DNA of 64,000 bases, from the NCBI GenBank assembly GCA_963975155.1, contig CAXBFG010000005.1, positions 231,928 through 295,927 of the forward strand. The letters run 5' to 3'. A model generated the notes under the pieces. It was not told the DNA's origin and made no database searches. It saw only the letters and a list, made by a program, of their open reading frames with translations. This stretch comes from UBA5109 sp963975155 (GTDB lineage Bacteria > Pseudomonadota > Gammaproteobacteria > Pseudomonadales > Pseudohongiellaceae). Below, piece after piece: positions 44,921 to 53,631 of the stretch; the stretch's first letter is position 1; each line of letters opens with the position of its first letter. Made by a program: the position numbers and the translations under genes.

Positions 44921-46240
44921 TCAAAGCGATTCGCCGCGTAGTGAATTGGGAAGTGCTTCGGTAATTCTGACGGGAACTATCTGACCAATCAACCTGGTTC
45001 CAGCCCTGAAGTTAACCACTCGATTATTTTCAGTCCGACCCTGTAGCTGACCAGGATCTTTTTTAGACAGGCCAGTAACCAGAACAGGTTCTACGCTGCC
45101 GATCATGCTCTGTGAAATAGAACCGGCATGTTGCAGGATGCGATCCTGAAGTATCTTAAGCCTTTGTTTTTTTGTCTCTTCGTCGGTGTTGTCTTTAAGG
45201 TCGGCTGCCGGCGTTCCGGGGCGGGCGCTATAGATAAAACTGAAAGAATGATCGAAGCCGATTTCAGCAATCAGGTTCATGGTGTCTTCAAAATCCTTTT
45301 CAGTTTCGCCCGGAAAACCAATTATAAAATCAGAGCTGATGCTGATGTTGGGACGAATGGCACGCAGTTTGCGGATGGTAGACTTGTATTCCAGCACAGT
45401 GTGATTGCGTTTCATCATTGCCAGAATGCGATCAGAGCCACTTTGTACAGGCAGATGCAGATGATTTACCAGTTGTGGAATACTTGCATAGGCATCTATC
45501 AGATTCTGATTAAATTCCATCGGATGGGAGGTTGTGTAGCGAATTCTATCGATACCATCAATGGCTGAGATATAAGTGATCAAAGTGGCCAGATCAATCA
45601 CATCACCTTCATGGCTAATACCGCGATAGGCATTTACATTCTGTCCCAGAAGATTAATTTCGCGGACGCCCTGTGCAGCTAAATGCACGGCTTCTGCCAA
45701 TATATCATCCAGGGGGCGACTGACTTCCTCGCCACGCGTATAAGGTACGACGCAGAATGAACAATATTTGCTGCAACCTTCCTGAATGGTCAGAAAGGCC
45801 TGGCATTCACTTACGGTGGGATTAGGCAGGCGGTCAAATTTTTCAATTTCGGGGAAGCTGATATCAACTACCGGGCTGCCGCTGCGCTGGCTTTTCAGCA
45901 TCTCCGGCAAACGGTGCAGGGTTTGCGGACCAAAGACCACATCGACATAAGGAGCGCGTTTGCCAATCAGTTCACCTTCCTGGGAGGCAACACAGCCGCC
46001 AACGGCTATTTTCAGTTGCGGATTTTTATCTTTCAGTTTGCGCCAGCGTCCCAGCTGATGAAAGACTTTTTCCTGTGCTTTTTCACGAATTGAGCAGGTG
46101 TTCAATAACAAGACATCGGCTTGTTCCGGGCTGTCAACCAGAGTCATGGCATCACTCTCATGCAGCAAATCGAACATACGCGCGCTGTCGTATTCATTCA
46201 TCTGACAACCATGCGTTTTTATGAAAACCTTTTTTGACAT
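44921..46240 (-). CDS. miaB: MiaB, tRNA-i6A37 methylthiotransferase
   Basis: Radical-SAM enzyme adding the 2-methylthio group to i6A37 of UNN-reading tRNAs. UPF0004 cysteines are in HGCQMN, LLNTCSIRE and VGGCVAS; the radical-SAM motif is CSKYCSFC; a TRAM domain closes the protein (about 375-437). The frame opens at 46276, but ATG 46240 gives MSKKVFIKTHGCQMNEYDS, the normal start. The MiaE hydroxylase acting later on the same nucleotide is encoded at 60.4-61.0 kb. Confidence 0.96.
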   Translation of the reverse strand: MSKKVFIKTHGCQMNEYDSARMFDLLHESDAMTLVDSPEQADVLLLNTCSIREKAQEKVFHQLGRWRKLKDKNPQLKIAVGGCVASQEGELIGKRAPYVDVVFGPQTLHRLPEMLKSQRSGSPVVDISFPEIEKFDRLPNPTVSECQAFLTIQEGCSKYCSFCVVPYTRGEEVSRPLDDILAEAVHLAAQGVREINLLGQNVNAYRGISHEGDVIDLATLITYISAIDGIDRIRYTTSHPMEFNQNLIDAYASIPQLVNHLHLPVQSGSDRILAMMKRNHTVLEYKSTIRKLRAIRPNISISSDFIIGFPGETEKDFEDTMNLIAEIGFDHSFSFIYSARPGTPAADLKDNTDEETKKQRLKILQDRILQHAGSISQSMIGSVEPVLVTGLSKKDPGQLQGRTENNRVVNFRAGTRLIGQIVPVRITEALPNSLRGESL

Positions 46241-46355
46241 TGCTGTTTCTGGCTTGCTCTTTAAGGGGGCTGGCATTATAGCGATAAGGTCTTGAAAAGG
46301 CGATGGTTATCCCCATATATAGCGTATACTGAACCTTATTTGACTGAGAGTATGC

Positions 46356-46697
46356 ATGGCAAATTCGAGCAAAACCAAAGAAATTTTTAAAATTACCTTC
46401 CTGAACAAGGGCCAGGTCTATGAGATTTTTGCGGAACAGGTTTATCAAAGTGAACTGTGGGGCTTCATTGAAATTGAAGATTTTGTCTTTGGCGAACGTT
46501 CAAAAGTCGTTGTGGACCCTTCTGAAGAAAAACTCAAAGCTGAATTTACTGGTGTAAAAAGAAGTTTTATTCCTATGCAGGCCATCATACGCATTGATCA
46601 GGTGGAGAAGGAAGGTGTAGCAAAAATCAGCACCGGGGAGAATATTGCTCCGTTTCCGACGTTAGTTACAACGCCGCCAGGAAAACAAAGTCATTAA
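46356..46697 (+). CDS. DUF1820 family protein
   Basis: A 113-residue cytosolic protein with EIFKITFLNKGQVYEIFAE, LWGFIEIEDFVFGERSKVVV and FIPMQAIIRIDQVEKEG, the full pattern of DUF1820, found in many Gammaproteobacteria near miaB. It is beta-rich and perhaps Sm-like in shape, but no function is known. It is divergent from miaB. The repeat element at 46.7-46.8 kb begins in its stop codon. Confidence 0.88.
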   Translation: MANSSKTKEIFKITFLNKGQVYEIFAEQVYQSELWGFIEIEDFVFGERSKVVVDPSEEKLKAEFTGVKRSFIPMQAIIRIDQVEKEGVAKISTGENIAPFPTLVTTPPGKQSH

Positions 46698-46820
46698 ATA
46701 GCTATTGCGCTAGACTATTCTTCGTTATGTGAAATTTTTAAAATGCTCATTTACTAGATTTGTAAACTCCGCTTTTAAAAATTTCACATGCCTCGACTAG
46801 CCTTCGCTCATAACGCTATT
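46697..46820. repeat. Variable-stem palindromic repeat, copy C
   Basis: A 17-base perfect inverted repeat (46727-46743 with 46773-46789, ATGTGAAATTTTTAAAA and its complement) encloses TGCTCATTTACT...GTAAACTCC. Outside the stem are CGCTAG and CTTCGTTA on the left and GCCTCG and TTCGCTC on the right. The same framing motifs occur at 63.8-64 kb with a different stem. AATAGC/GCTATT close the unit. It occupies most of the 181-base gap between DUF1820 and peroxiredoxin. Confidence 0.8.
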
Positions 46821-46878
46821 GGTCTGTTACCGAAGAAATCTGAAAATTTATTAAATTTTAATCAAGAGGAAAAAGCAT

Positions 46879-47451
46879 ATGCCCGTAAGAGAGACAGTCC
46901 CTAATGTAGTATTCAAGACCCGTGTGCGTGATGAAAGTGTTGAGGGGCCAAATCCTTATCGCTGGGAAGACACCAGCACCAATGACATTTTTGCGGGTAA
47001 AAAAGTTGTTGTGTTCTCATTGCCGGGAGCCTTTACACCTACCTGTTCGTCAAATCATCTGCCACGATATGAAGAGTTGTTCGAAGATTTTAAAAAGGCC
47101 GGTGTGGATGATATTTACTGTATCTCAGTAAATGATGCATTTGTGATGTTCCAGTGGGCCAAACATGTCGAAGCGAAAAACGTGAAAATGTTACCGGACG
47201 GTAATGGTGAATTTACACGTAAGATGGGAATGTTGGTCGATAAAAGCAATCTAGGCTTTGGCTTGCGTTCCTGGCGTTATGCCATGCTGGTTGATGATGG
47301 CAAAATTGAAAAAATATTTATTGAGCCTGACTTCGGTGATAATTGCCCGACAGATCCTTTCGAAGTCTCTGATGCCGACACAATGCTGGCTTATCTTAAG
47401 GGTAATAAATCGGCAGGTGTTTCCAAACCACTACGCGAGTTTGTAGGTTAA
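46879..47451 (+). CDS. Peroxiredoxin, Prx5 type
   Basis: Thiol peroxidase of the Prx5/AhpE-like group, 190 residues. The peroxidatic Cys is in LPGAFTPTCSSNH (about residue 56) with the conserved Thr two positions before it. CISVNDAFVMFQWAKH and GLRSWRYAMLVDDGKIEKIF are typical Prx5 segments. The C-terminal glutaredoxin domain of some relatives is absent, so an external thiol reductant is needed. A good ribosome site (AAGAGG) precedes ATG 46879. Confidence 0.93.
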   Translation: MPVRETVPNVVFKTRVRDESVEGPNPYRWEDTSTNDIFAGKKVVVFSLPGAFTPTCSSNHLPRYEELFEDFKKAGVDDIYCISVNDAFVMFQWAKHVEAKNVKMLPDGNGEFTRKMGMLVDKSNLGFGLRSWRYAMLVDDGKIEKIFIEPDFGDNCPTDPFEVSDADTMLAYLKGNKSAGVSKPLREFVG

Positions 47452-47509
47452 TCAAAAGCGCATTGGAAAAGTCGCGCTTATACCGGCCTAATGTTGATAG
47501 AATCCGCAG

Positions 47510-49687
47510 ATGAATTTTAAAGCATCTGCAGACGCGTCTGCGAATCAGGTCGGTTCCCTCTTTTCGTATCCAAAATACTGGGCGGAGTGCTATGGCACTG
47601 CGCCTTATTTGCCCATGTCCCGTGCAGAAATGGATGAGCTGGGCTGGGATTCCTGCGACATTATAATTGTCACCGGTGATGCCTATGTCGATCACCCCAG
47701 CTTTGGCATGGCGGTAATCGGTCGTTTTCTGGAAGCACAGGGTTTCCGGGTCGGTATCATTGCACAACCTCGCTGGCAGACAACTGAAGACTTCATGGCG
47801 CTGGGGAAACCAAATTTATTTTTTGGTATTACCGGCGGCAATATGGATTCCATGATCAATCGCTATACTGCGGATTTACGCATGCGAAGCGATGACGCCT
47901 ATACGCCTAATGATGAAGGCGGCAAGCGCCCCGACAGGGCTGTGATTGTCTATTCACAGAAATGCCGTGAAGCCTATAAAGAAGTCCCGCTTGTCATTGG
48001 AGGCATCGAAGCCAGTCTCAGGCGTATTGCCCAGTATGACTACTGGAGTGACAAAATCCGTAAATCAGTTCTGATCGATTCCGGAGCCGATATTCTTCTG
48101 TTTGGTAATGCTGAAAGAGCCTTGGCCGAAGTTGCCCACGGTCTGGCACAAGGTGTCAGCGTTGCCGATATGACTTCTATACGGGGCACCACTGTCATTA
48201 AAGACAGTATTCCCGGAGGCTGGACGGAAATTGATTCCACCCGCATTGATTGGCCTGGCAAGATAGAGCAGATGCCTAACCCCTATAATTACTCTGGAGA
48301 CGAAAAGTCTGCTGCCGGGCAGAATGAAACAGATGTTGGTCAGGGCGCAGTCATTGCTGATATTGCGGAACAGGACAAACAGCAAAGGGTCACTATTATT
48401 CCACTACCTTTGCAGGGAAAGCATGAACTGGATATTGAAAGTACTTATGTGCGACTGCCTTCATTTGAAAAAGTGACCCATGATCCTGTGCTTTATGCAC
48501 ATGCCTCGAGAGTCTTGCACCAGGAAGCGAGTCCCCATAACGGAAGAGTACTGGTACAAAAACATGGCAGTAAGGAAATCTGGGTGAATCGTCCTCCCTT
48601 ACCCTTAAGCACCGAAGAAATTGATGGCATATTTGATTTAAGTTATCAGCGTCGACCGCACCCTGTTTATGGTGAAGCCAAAATTCCGGCTTACGATATG
48701 ATAAAAACCTCAGTCAATATCATGCGGGGCTGTTTTGGCGGCTGTACTTTTTGTTCGATAACAGAGCATGAAGGACGTGTAATTCAAAGTCGATCGAAAC
48801 AATCCATCCTGAAAGAAATTGAACAGATAAAAGAAAAAGTACCGGGCTTTACCGGTGTTATTTCCGATCTGGGTGGGCCTACGGCTAATATGTATGGACT
48901 GAATTGCTCCAGTCCAGAAATAGAAAAAAAATGTCGCCGCTTATCCTGTGTATATCCATCCATCTGTAAACACTTAAAAACTGATCATAAACAGACTACT
49001 GAACTGTATCGTGAAGTGCGCCAGGTAAAAGGCGTGAAAAAAGTGCTGATTGCTTCGGGCTTACGTTACGACCTTGCATTGAAAGACAAGGAATATATAA
49101 AAGAGCTGGTTACACATCATGTTGGTGGCTATCTGAAGATTGCACCTGAACATAGTGAGGAAGAAACCTTACAGAAAATGATGAAACCGTCTATTGATCT
49201 GTATGAAGATTTTAAAGAGTTGTTTGAGAAATATTCAGTTGAAGCGGGAAAGAAGCAATATTTAATTCCCTACTTTATCGCAGCACATCCTGGCTCCCGC
49301 AATGAAGATATGATGCAACTGGCACTGTGGTTAAAACAGAATAAATTCAAACCGGACCAGGTGCAGACTTTTTATCCTTCGCCTATGGCACTTGCTACCG
49401 CCATGTATTACTCGGAACGCAATCCGCTTAAAAAGCTACGCTATAAAGGTGAGAAACTGAACATTCCTAAAGATTTGCAACAGCGTCGACTGCAAAAGGC
49501 CTTCTTGCGTTATCACGATGAAGCTAACTGGCCAATCTTGCGCGAGGCTCTGACTGCTATGGGTAGAAAGGATTTAATAGGCAATGGAGAAAATCAGCTT
49601 ATCCCTGCAGCCGGGAAGATAAACCGCAAAAAATCCGTTGTCAGGCCGAATAAGTCATATCGCACACTGAAAAAGCACAGTAAATAA
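47510..49687 (+). CDS. ygiQ: YgiQ family radical SAM protein
   Basis: A 725-residue UPF0313 protein. The radical-SAM CX3CX2C is CFGGCTFC in the middle of the protein, and the N-terminus has the B12-binding-like domain YPKYWAECYGTAPYLPMSRA and IIIVTGDAYVDHPSFGMAVI. Other family marks are VIGGIEASLRRIAQYDYWSD and YLIPYFIAAHPGS. The reaction is unknown. If the N-terminal domain binds cobalamin, it would be a B12 consumer alongside the btuB-cobO unit, which is inference only. Confidence 0.94.
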   Translation: MNFKASADASANQVGSLFSYPKYWAECYGTAPYLPMSRAEMDELGWDSCDIIIVTGDAYVDHPSFGMAVIGRFLEAQGFRVGIIAQPRWQTTEDFMALGKPNLFFGITGGNMDSMINRYTADLRMRSDDAYTPNDEGGKRPDRAVIVYSQKCREAYKEVPLVIGGIEASLRRIAQYDYWSDKIRKSVLIDSGADILLFGNAERALAEVAHGLAQGVSVADMTSIRGTTVIKDSIPGGWTEIDSTRIDWPGKIEQMPNPYNYSGDEKSAAGQNETDVGQGAVIADIAEQDKQQRVTIIPLPLQGKHELDIESTYVRLPSFEKVTHDPVLYAHASRVLHQEASPHNGRVLVQKHGSKEIWVNRPPLPLSTEEIDGIFDLSYQRRPHPVYGEAKIPAYDMIKTSVNIMRGCFGGCTFCSITEHEGRVIQSRSKQSILKEIEQIKEKVPGFTGVISDLGGPTANMYGLNCSSPEIEKKCRRLSCVYPSICKHLKTDHKQTTELYREVRQVKGVKKVLIASGLRYDLALKDKEYIKELVTHHVGGYLKIAPEHSEEETLQKMMKPSIDLYEDFKELFEKYSVEAGKKQYLIPYFIAAHPGSRNEDMMQLALWLKQNKFKPDQVQTFYPSPMALATAMYYSERNPLKKLRYKGEKLNIPKDLQQRRLQKAFLRYHDEANWPILREALTAMGRKDLIGNGENQLIPAAGKINRKKSVVRPNKSYRTLKKHSK

Positions 49688-49805
49688 CTTTTGCCTGGCT
49701 GCTATCTGTAAAGTTGTGAATTAGCTCACTTTTTTTTCTTTTTGCTGTTTTAGTATGTTCACATTCCAATTATCCGCTAAACATGAGATCAAAAGGTGAA
49801 CAATT

Positions 49806-50240
49806 ATGTCCGGCGAGAATAAGTTACAGCGTAAAGTTGAAAGAAGGGTGTTACCTCGTTGCCCTTTAGCTACGACAGTAGAGCTTGAAATTAATTCACA
49901 AGGGGAAAACAGGCTTTTCAAGACCGAAAGCATCAACATCTCATTACGGGGTATCGAACTTGCCTGTGATGATGCTCTGATCCAGGCAATACTTGCCCAG
50001 AATGTTTATCCGCATGCCTGCAAGATTAAATTCAACATGCCCGGCCATTCAAAAATGTTTGAATTAAAAACGCAAGTCGTCACACACCGCAGGCTATCGC
50101 AACATAATTATCAGCTGATTTTGGTATTTAACGATATCAGTAAACGTACGCATGAGAAATTGCTGGATGAGCTGGCAACATTCCGAATTGTGGCCATGAA
50201 TAATGCTGAAAAAAATCAAAGGACGGCCATAGCAATCTGA
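49806..50240 (+). CDS. PilZ-like domain protein
   Basis: A 144-residue cytosolic protein. The basic motif RRVLPR near residue 13 and INISLRGIEL near 50 match the RxxxR and D/N-x-S-x-x-G elements of PilZ c-di-GMP receptors. The remaining strands (KMFELKTQVVTHRRLSQHNY, QLILVFNDIS) fit a PilZ barrel, and the C-terminal helix is usual. It stands alone; a c-di-GMP target is not evident, although MshE-type repeats are encoded elsewhere in the window. Confidence 0.8.
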   Translation: MSGENKLQRKVERRVLPRCPLATTVELEINSQGENRLFKTESINISLRGIELACDDALIQAILAQNVYPHACKIKFNMPGHSKMFELKTQVVTHRRLSQHNYQLILVFNDISKRTHEKLLDELATFRIVAMNNAEKNQRTAIAI

Positions 50241-50299
50241 TCAAGCTGCTACTAAAGAATTTTCTGATTAATTCCATAGTGTTTCTTATTGAAATTATT

Positions 50300-50770
50300 T
50301 TACTTTTTCGGGACTTGAGTTTCCCTGAAATTAACCCGCTTTATTTTAAGAATCTGGGTGGCGAGTTGCACTTCTATCAGAAATAACAACAGGGCAAGAA
50401 TCAACCAGATGAGTGCCAGCACAAACATGCTGATAATCAGCAAGGCGATATTCAAATTCCAGAAATCACCAATAAAAAGCGAGACCACTACACTACAGAC
50501 CATTAATCCGGAGGCTGTACACATGCCTATAGACCAGTTAATCAGTCTGGATCGGTGTTGAAGAATTTCCAGCTCATTGCGAGCCAGCCTTTGCTCATGT
50601 TCATTCTTTAATTTGATGACTTTTCTTTCCATGACCCGGACGCGATCGACTATTCGTCCGAGTCGTCCAGACATGACATTAAGGAAACCGGCTATACCAG
50701 CGAGCAAAAAAACCGGTGCTACAGCTAATTGTATGACTTCGGCAAGGGCAGCTATAGATGAGTCCATCAT
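50300..50770 (-). CDS. DUF2721 membrane protein
   Basis: A 156-residue inner-membrane protein with three hydrophobic segments (VIQLAVAPVFLLAGIAGFLN, a central pair near 80-125) and a basic stretch (MSGRLGRIVDRVRVMERK) typical of DUF2721. The function is unknown. It is transcribed away from element B. Confidence 0.87.
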   Translation of the reverse strand: MMDSSIAALAEVIQLAVAPVFLLAGIAGFLNVMSGRLGRIVDRVRVMERKVIKLKNEHEQRLARNELEILQHRSRLINWSIGMCTASGLMVCSVVVSLFIGDFWNLNIALLIISMFVLALIWLILALLLFLIEVQLATQILKIKRVNFRETQVPKK

Positions 50771-50841
50771 GCTTCCAGAAAACTAAATAGTGACTTTATG
50801 ATAACCGAGAATATGGTAGATGTTTATCTATTCTGGAAGTG

Positions 50842-51356
50842 GGTAGTGACTCAGTTTGAAATTTTCCCGCTTAAGTTCAGTCATAATGGCAAGCTATCCT
50901 TTCGTCGACACGCCAAAATACGTACGGTCCAGCCACCCATCATAGATGGGCGTCGTTCTTCGGCGCACAAAGCTGTGCTTTGTAAACGCTTGCCTCACCC
51001 ATATACAGGCTCGGCTGACGACATCTGACCGCCATGGATGGCGGGAATGTAGAAATTGCAGGAGCAAATTTCTACCCCATCGTCAGACGGTCGCCGACTG
51101 GATAGCTTGCCATTATGACTGTGTGCTTAACGTCGTTGAAAAATTACGAAGTTGCTACGAAAGCAGTCCTGCCTGTCATGTGAACCCATTGAGATGCTTT
51201 TTTCCTGAGTATTTTTTCGATTAAGCGCGAGGACTGTCTGAGTCGCATAGCGACGAGTTCCGCAGCGCCGGAAAAATAGGAAGGAAAGATCGAAGGGTGA
51301 GTAGGACAGGCTGGAATGCTTTCAAACCACAAGAAATTTCAAACTGAGTCACTACC
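50842..51356. repeat. Element B: large nested palindromic intergenic repeat
   Basis: About 515 bases filling most of the 699-base gap before the LLM gene. The outer arms are a perfect 23-base inverted repeat (50842-50864 with 51334-51356). Branch 1 is a perfect 22-base pair (50878-50899 with 51100-51121); branch 2 is 51160-51177 with 51305-51322 (16 of 18). Shared with element A are GACACGCCAAA (50907-50917), CAGGCTCGGCTG, a stem CTGACGA/TCGTCAG (51015-51021 with 51080-51086) and a 44-base core at 51227-51270 identical at 41 positions. Extra small hairpins (CCCATC/GATGGG; TAGAAATT/AATTTCTA) lie inside branch 1. The arms have no similarity to those of A. Confidence 0.85.
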
Positions 51357-51391
51357 TGGAAGTGTATGAGTTTGAAAGATTCTTGTGCTTT

Positions 51392-51448
51392 GCGGCAGTC
51401 AGTTTGTAGTTCGCTCGCTTACGCTCCTCACCTACAAACAGCTGCCGC
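51392..51448. repeat. Hairpin with 17-18 base arms next to element B
   Basis: GCGGCAGTCAGTTTGTAG (51392-51409) pairs with CTACAAACAGCTGCCGC (51432-51448) around TTCGCTCGCTTACGCTCCTC. The loop text GCTCGCTTAC-GCTCC resembles the loops of the repeats at 46.7 and 63.8 kb (TCANTTACT...TAANCTCC). It lies 22 bases before the LLM stop codon and could also weaken transcription past it. Confidence 0.65.
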
Positions 51449-51469
51449 TATTAACGATATGTACTAAAT

Positions 51470-52483
51470 TCAAAGAGATGCACTATTGTTAACTCGAATA
51501 ATTTCTTGCAATACTTTGGCTGCGATTGAGAAACTTTTTATACGGGCCTGATGATCGTATACATGGCTGGTGAGTACCAGTTCATCGACCCTGGTTCTTG
51601 CCAGGAACTGTTCGAACCAGGCCTTTACAGCTGCTTCACTACCTACGGCAGATTCCCGTAATACCAGTTTTGACTCAGCCAGTTCGCCCGCACTGAGTTC
51701 TGGATCCAGTTTGGCAGTCGGTGGCTTCAAGGGTCCAGGCTTACCTCTGCGGAGAGCGGCAAACTGCATAATCATGGATTGCTTTAATTCTTCTCCTTCG
51801 CTATCAGAATCCGCCGCAAAAACATTTACGGCTGCAGCCGCATAAGGTTGGGAATGTTGTTTGGAAGCTTTGAAGCGTTCTCGGTATATCTGTAAGGCCT
51901 GATCCAGCAGGTCGGGAGCAAAATGGGAGGCGAAAATATAAGGCTGCCCAAGTGCTGCTGCGAGTTGTGCACCGAACAGACTGGAACCCAATAGCCAGAT
52001 AGGCACTTGCAGACCTCGCCCCGGAATTGCCTGTATGCCCTGGGCATTTCCATCTTCAAAATAGGCCATCAGCTCCATAACATCTTCAGGAAAATCGTTA
52101 GCAGCGCGCATAATATCTCTGCGCAGTGCACGCATGGTAATGCCATCGGTACCGGGTGCTCGACCTAGACCAAGATCTACTCTTCCGGGATATAAAGCAG
52201 CGAGTGTCCCATATTGCTCGGCAATAATGAGTGGAGAATGGTTTGGCAGCATCACTCCAGCTGCACCGACATGGATACGTGTTGTTCCGGCAGCTACAAA
52301 GCCCAGAGCTACAGAAGTAGCGGCGCTGGCGATGCCGCTCATATTATGATGCTCAGCCATCCAAAAACGCTTATATCCCAATTGCTCTGCATGTTGAGCC
52401 AGGTCACGTGCATTTAACAAAGCCTGTCGCGCGTTGCCGCCTTCTATGATGGGTGCTAAGTCTAAAAGAGAAAATGCTTTCAT
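51470..52483 (-). CDS. LLM-class flavin-dependent oxidoreductase (YhbW-like)
   Basis: A 337-residue luciferase-like monooxygenase fold protein using FMN or F420-like flavin. FWMAEHHNMSGIASAATSVA, HVGAAGVMLPNHSPLIIAEQ and GRVDLGLGRAPGTD are the standard signatures of the MsnO8/YhbW subgroup. The physiological substrate is unknown. It lies 29 bases downstream of hemH on the same strand and may be co-transcribed. Confidence 0.93.
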   Translation of the reverse strand: MKAFSLLDLAPIIEGGNARQALLNARDLAQHAEQLGYKRFWMAEHHNMSGIASAATSVALGFVAAGTTRIHVGAAGVMLPNHSPLIIAEQYGTLAALYPGRVDLGLGRAPGTDGITMRALRRDIMRAANDFPEDVMELMAYFEDGNAQGIQAIPGRGLQVPIWLLGSSLFGAQLAAALGQPYIFASHFAPDLLDQALQIYRERFKASKQHSQPYAAAAVNVFAADSDSEGEELKQSMIMQFAALRRGKPGPLKPPTAKLDPELSAGELAESKLVLRESAVGSEAAVKAWFEQFLARTRVDELVLTSHVYDHQARIKSFSIAAKVLQEIIRVNNSASL

Positions 52484-52512
52484 ATCGGTATATAGCTCGA
52501 AAATTTAGTGAC

Positions 52513-53547
52513 TTAGTTAGTAGAGCTGGCTATGGGGTAGTCTTTAACCCAGTTGGCGAGGCAACTTACCCATTCTTCGTGGTCGTTCAGACAGGGGACA
52601 TAGATTAATTCCTCACCACCCGCAGCAAGAAAAGTTTCACGTCCCTGTATCTCTATTTCTTCGAGAGTTTCGAGGCAATCAGTTACAAAGGCCGGGCAGA
52701 GAACCAGTAATTTTTTTATTCCTTGTTGTGCCAGGGCAGACAATGTTGCTTCGGTACTCGGTTCCAGCCATTTTGCGCGTCCCAGTCTGGACTGATAGGC
52801 CAGCGTATATTGAGTTTTGCTTAACCCGGCTTTTGCTGCGAAACATTCAGTGGTTCTCAAGACCTGATGGCGATAACAGGTCGCGTGTGCACTGGATGGC
52901 ACTGAACAACAATTTTCGGTTTTCAAACAATGAGCTCCGGTGGGATCGGCCTTGGTGATATGTGATTCGGGTAAACCATGGTAGCTGAATAAGACATGTT
53001 CAAAATCTTTTTCCAGCCACGGTCGTGCAGAGCTGACCAAGGCATCTATATAGGCCTCATTGTCGTAAAAGGGCTTTAGTGTGAGTAATTTGAGTGACAA
53101 CTTGTTATCGCGAATAACACGTTCGGCTTCTTTAATTGATGTCGTCACGGTGCTGTCGGCAAAGTGGGGGTAGAGCGGTATAAAAAGGACTTCATCAATA
53201 CCGTCCATTGCAGCGAGCATGTTTAATTGTGATTCGATAGAAGGGCTACCATAGCGCATGGATAATGCAATGGGCATATCCAGTTTAGCTTTTAGTGCAG
53301 CTAGTAATTTGTAGGATAGCACTACCAGCGGAGAGCCCTCATCGGTCCACACTGAACGATAGGCCTCAGCTGAATAATAGGGGCGTTTCGGCAGCACAAA
53401 AAGCCTGACTATGAAGGCCCGCAACAACCAGGGCAATTGAATAACATAGGGATCCATTAAGAACTGCTGTAGATAGGATCTGACTTCCGGTATTTCAGGT
53501 GCATCGGGTGATCCAAGGTTTGCCAGTAGTACTGCCCGGTTTTTCAT
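52513..53547 (-). CDS. hemH: HemH, ferrochelatase
   Basis: Inserts Fe2+ into protoporphyrin IX, the last step of protoheme synthesis. The 344-residue protein starts NRAVLLANLGSPDAPE; the catalytic His is in FSYHGLPESH and the conserved Glu in CLETLEEIEIQG. A Cys-rich insert (HCLKTENCC, then ATCYRHQ) is present, as in many proteobacterial ferrochelatases; whether it holds an iron-sulfur cluster cannot be told. It is divergent from srkA. Confidence 0.95.
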   Translation of the reverse strand: MKNRAVLLANLGSPDAPEIPEVRSYLQQFLMDPYVIQLPWLLRAFIVRLFVLPKRPYYSAEAYRSVWTDEGSPLVVLSYKLLAALKAKLDMPIALSMRYGSPSIESQLNMLAAMDGIDEVLFIPLYPHFADSTVTTSIKEAERVIRDNKLSLKLLTLKPFYDNEAYIDALVSSARPWLEKDFEHVLFSYHGLPESHITKADPTGAHCLKTENCCSVPSSAHATCYRHQVLRTTECFAAKAGLSKTQYTLAYQSRLGRAKWLEPSTEATLSALAQQGIKKLLVLCPAFVTDCLETLEEIEIQGRETFLAAGGEELIYVPCLNDHEEWVSCLANWVKDYPIASSTN

Positions 53548-53631
53548 TGTTGCCAGCTTCTCTTTATTTCTCTTTAGTCGTTGAGTTTGTTCTAATCACG
53601 TCCATTGTAGCTCTTTTAATACGACAGGTTC

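Noticed and set aside
47452..47509. Terminator between peroxiredoxin and ygiQ
   Set aside because: AAGCGC/GCGCTT can pair, but the loop is long and no T-run follows.
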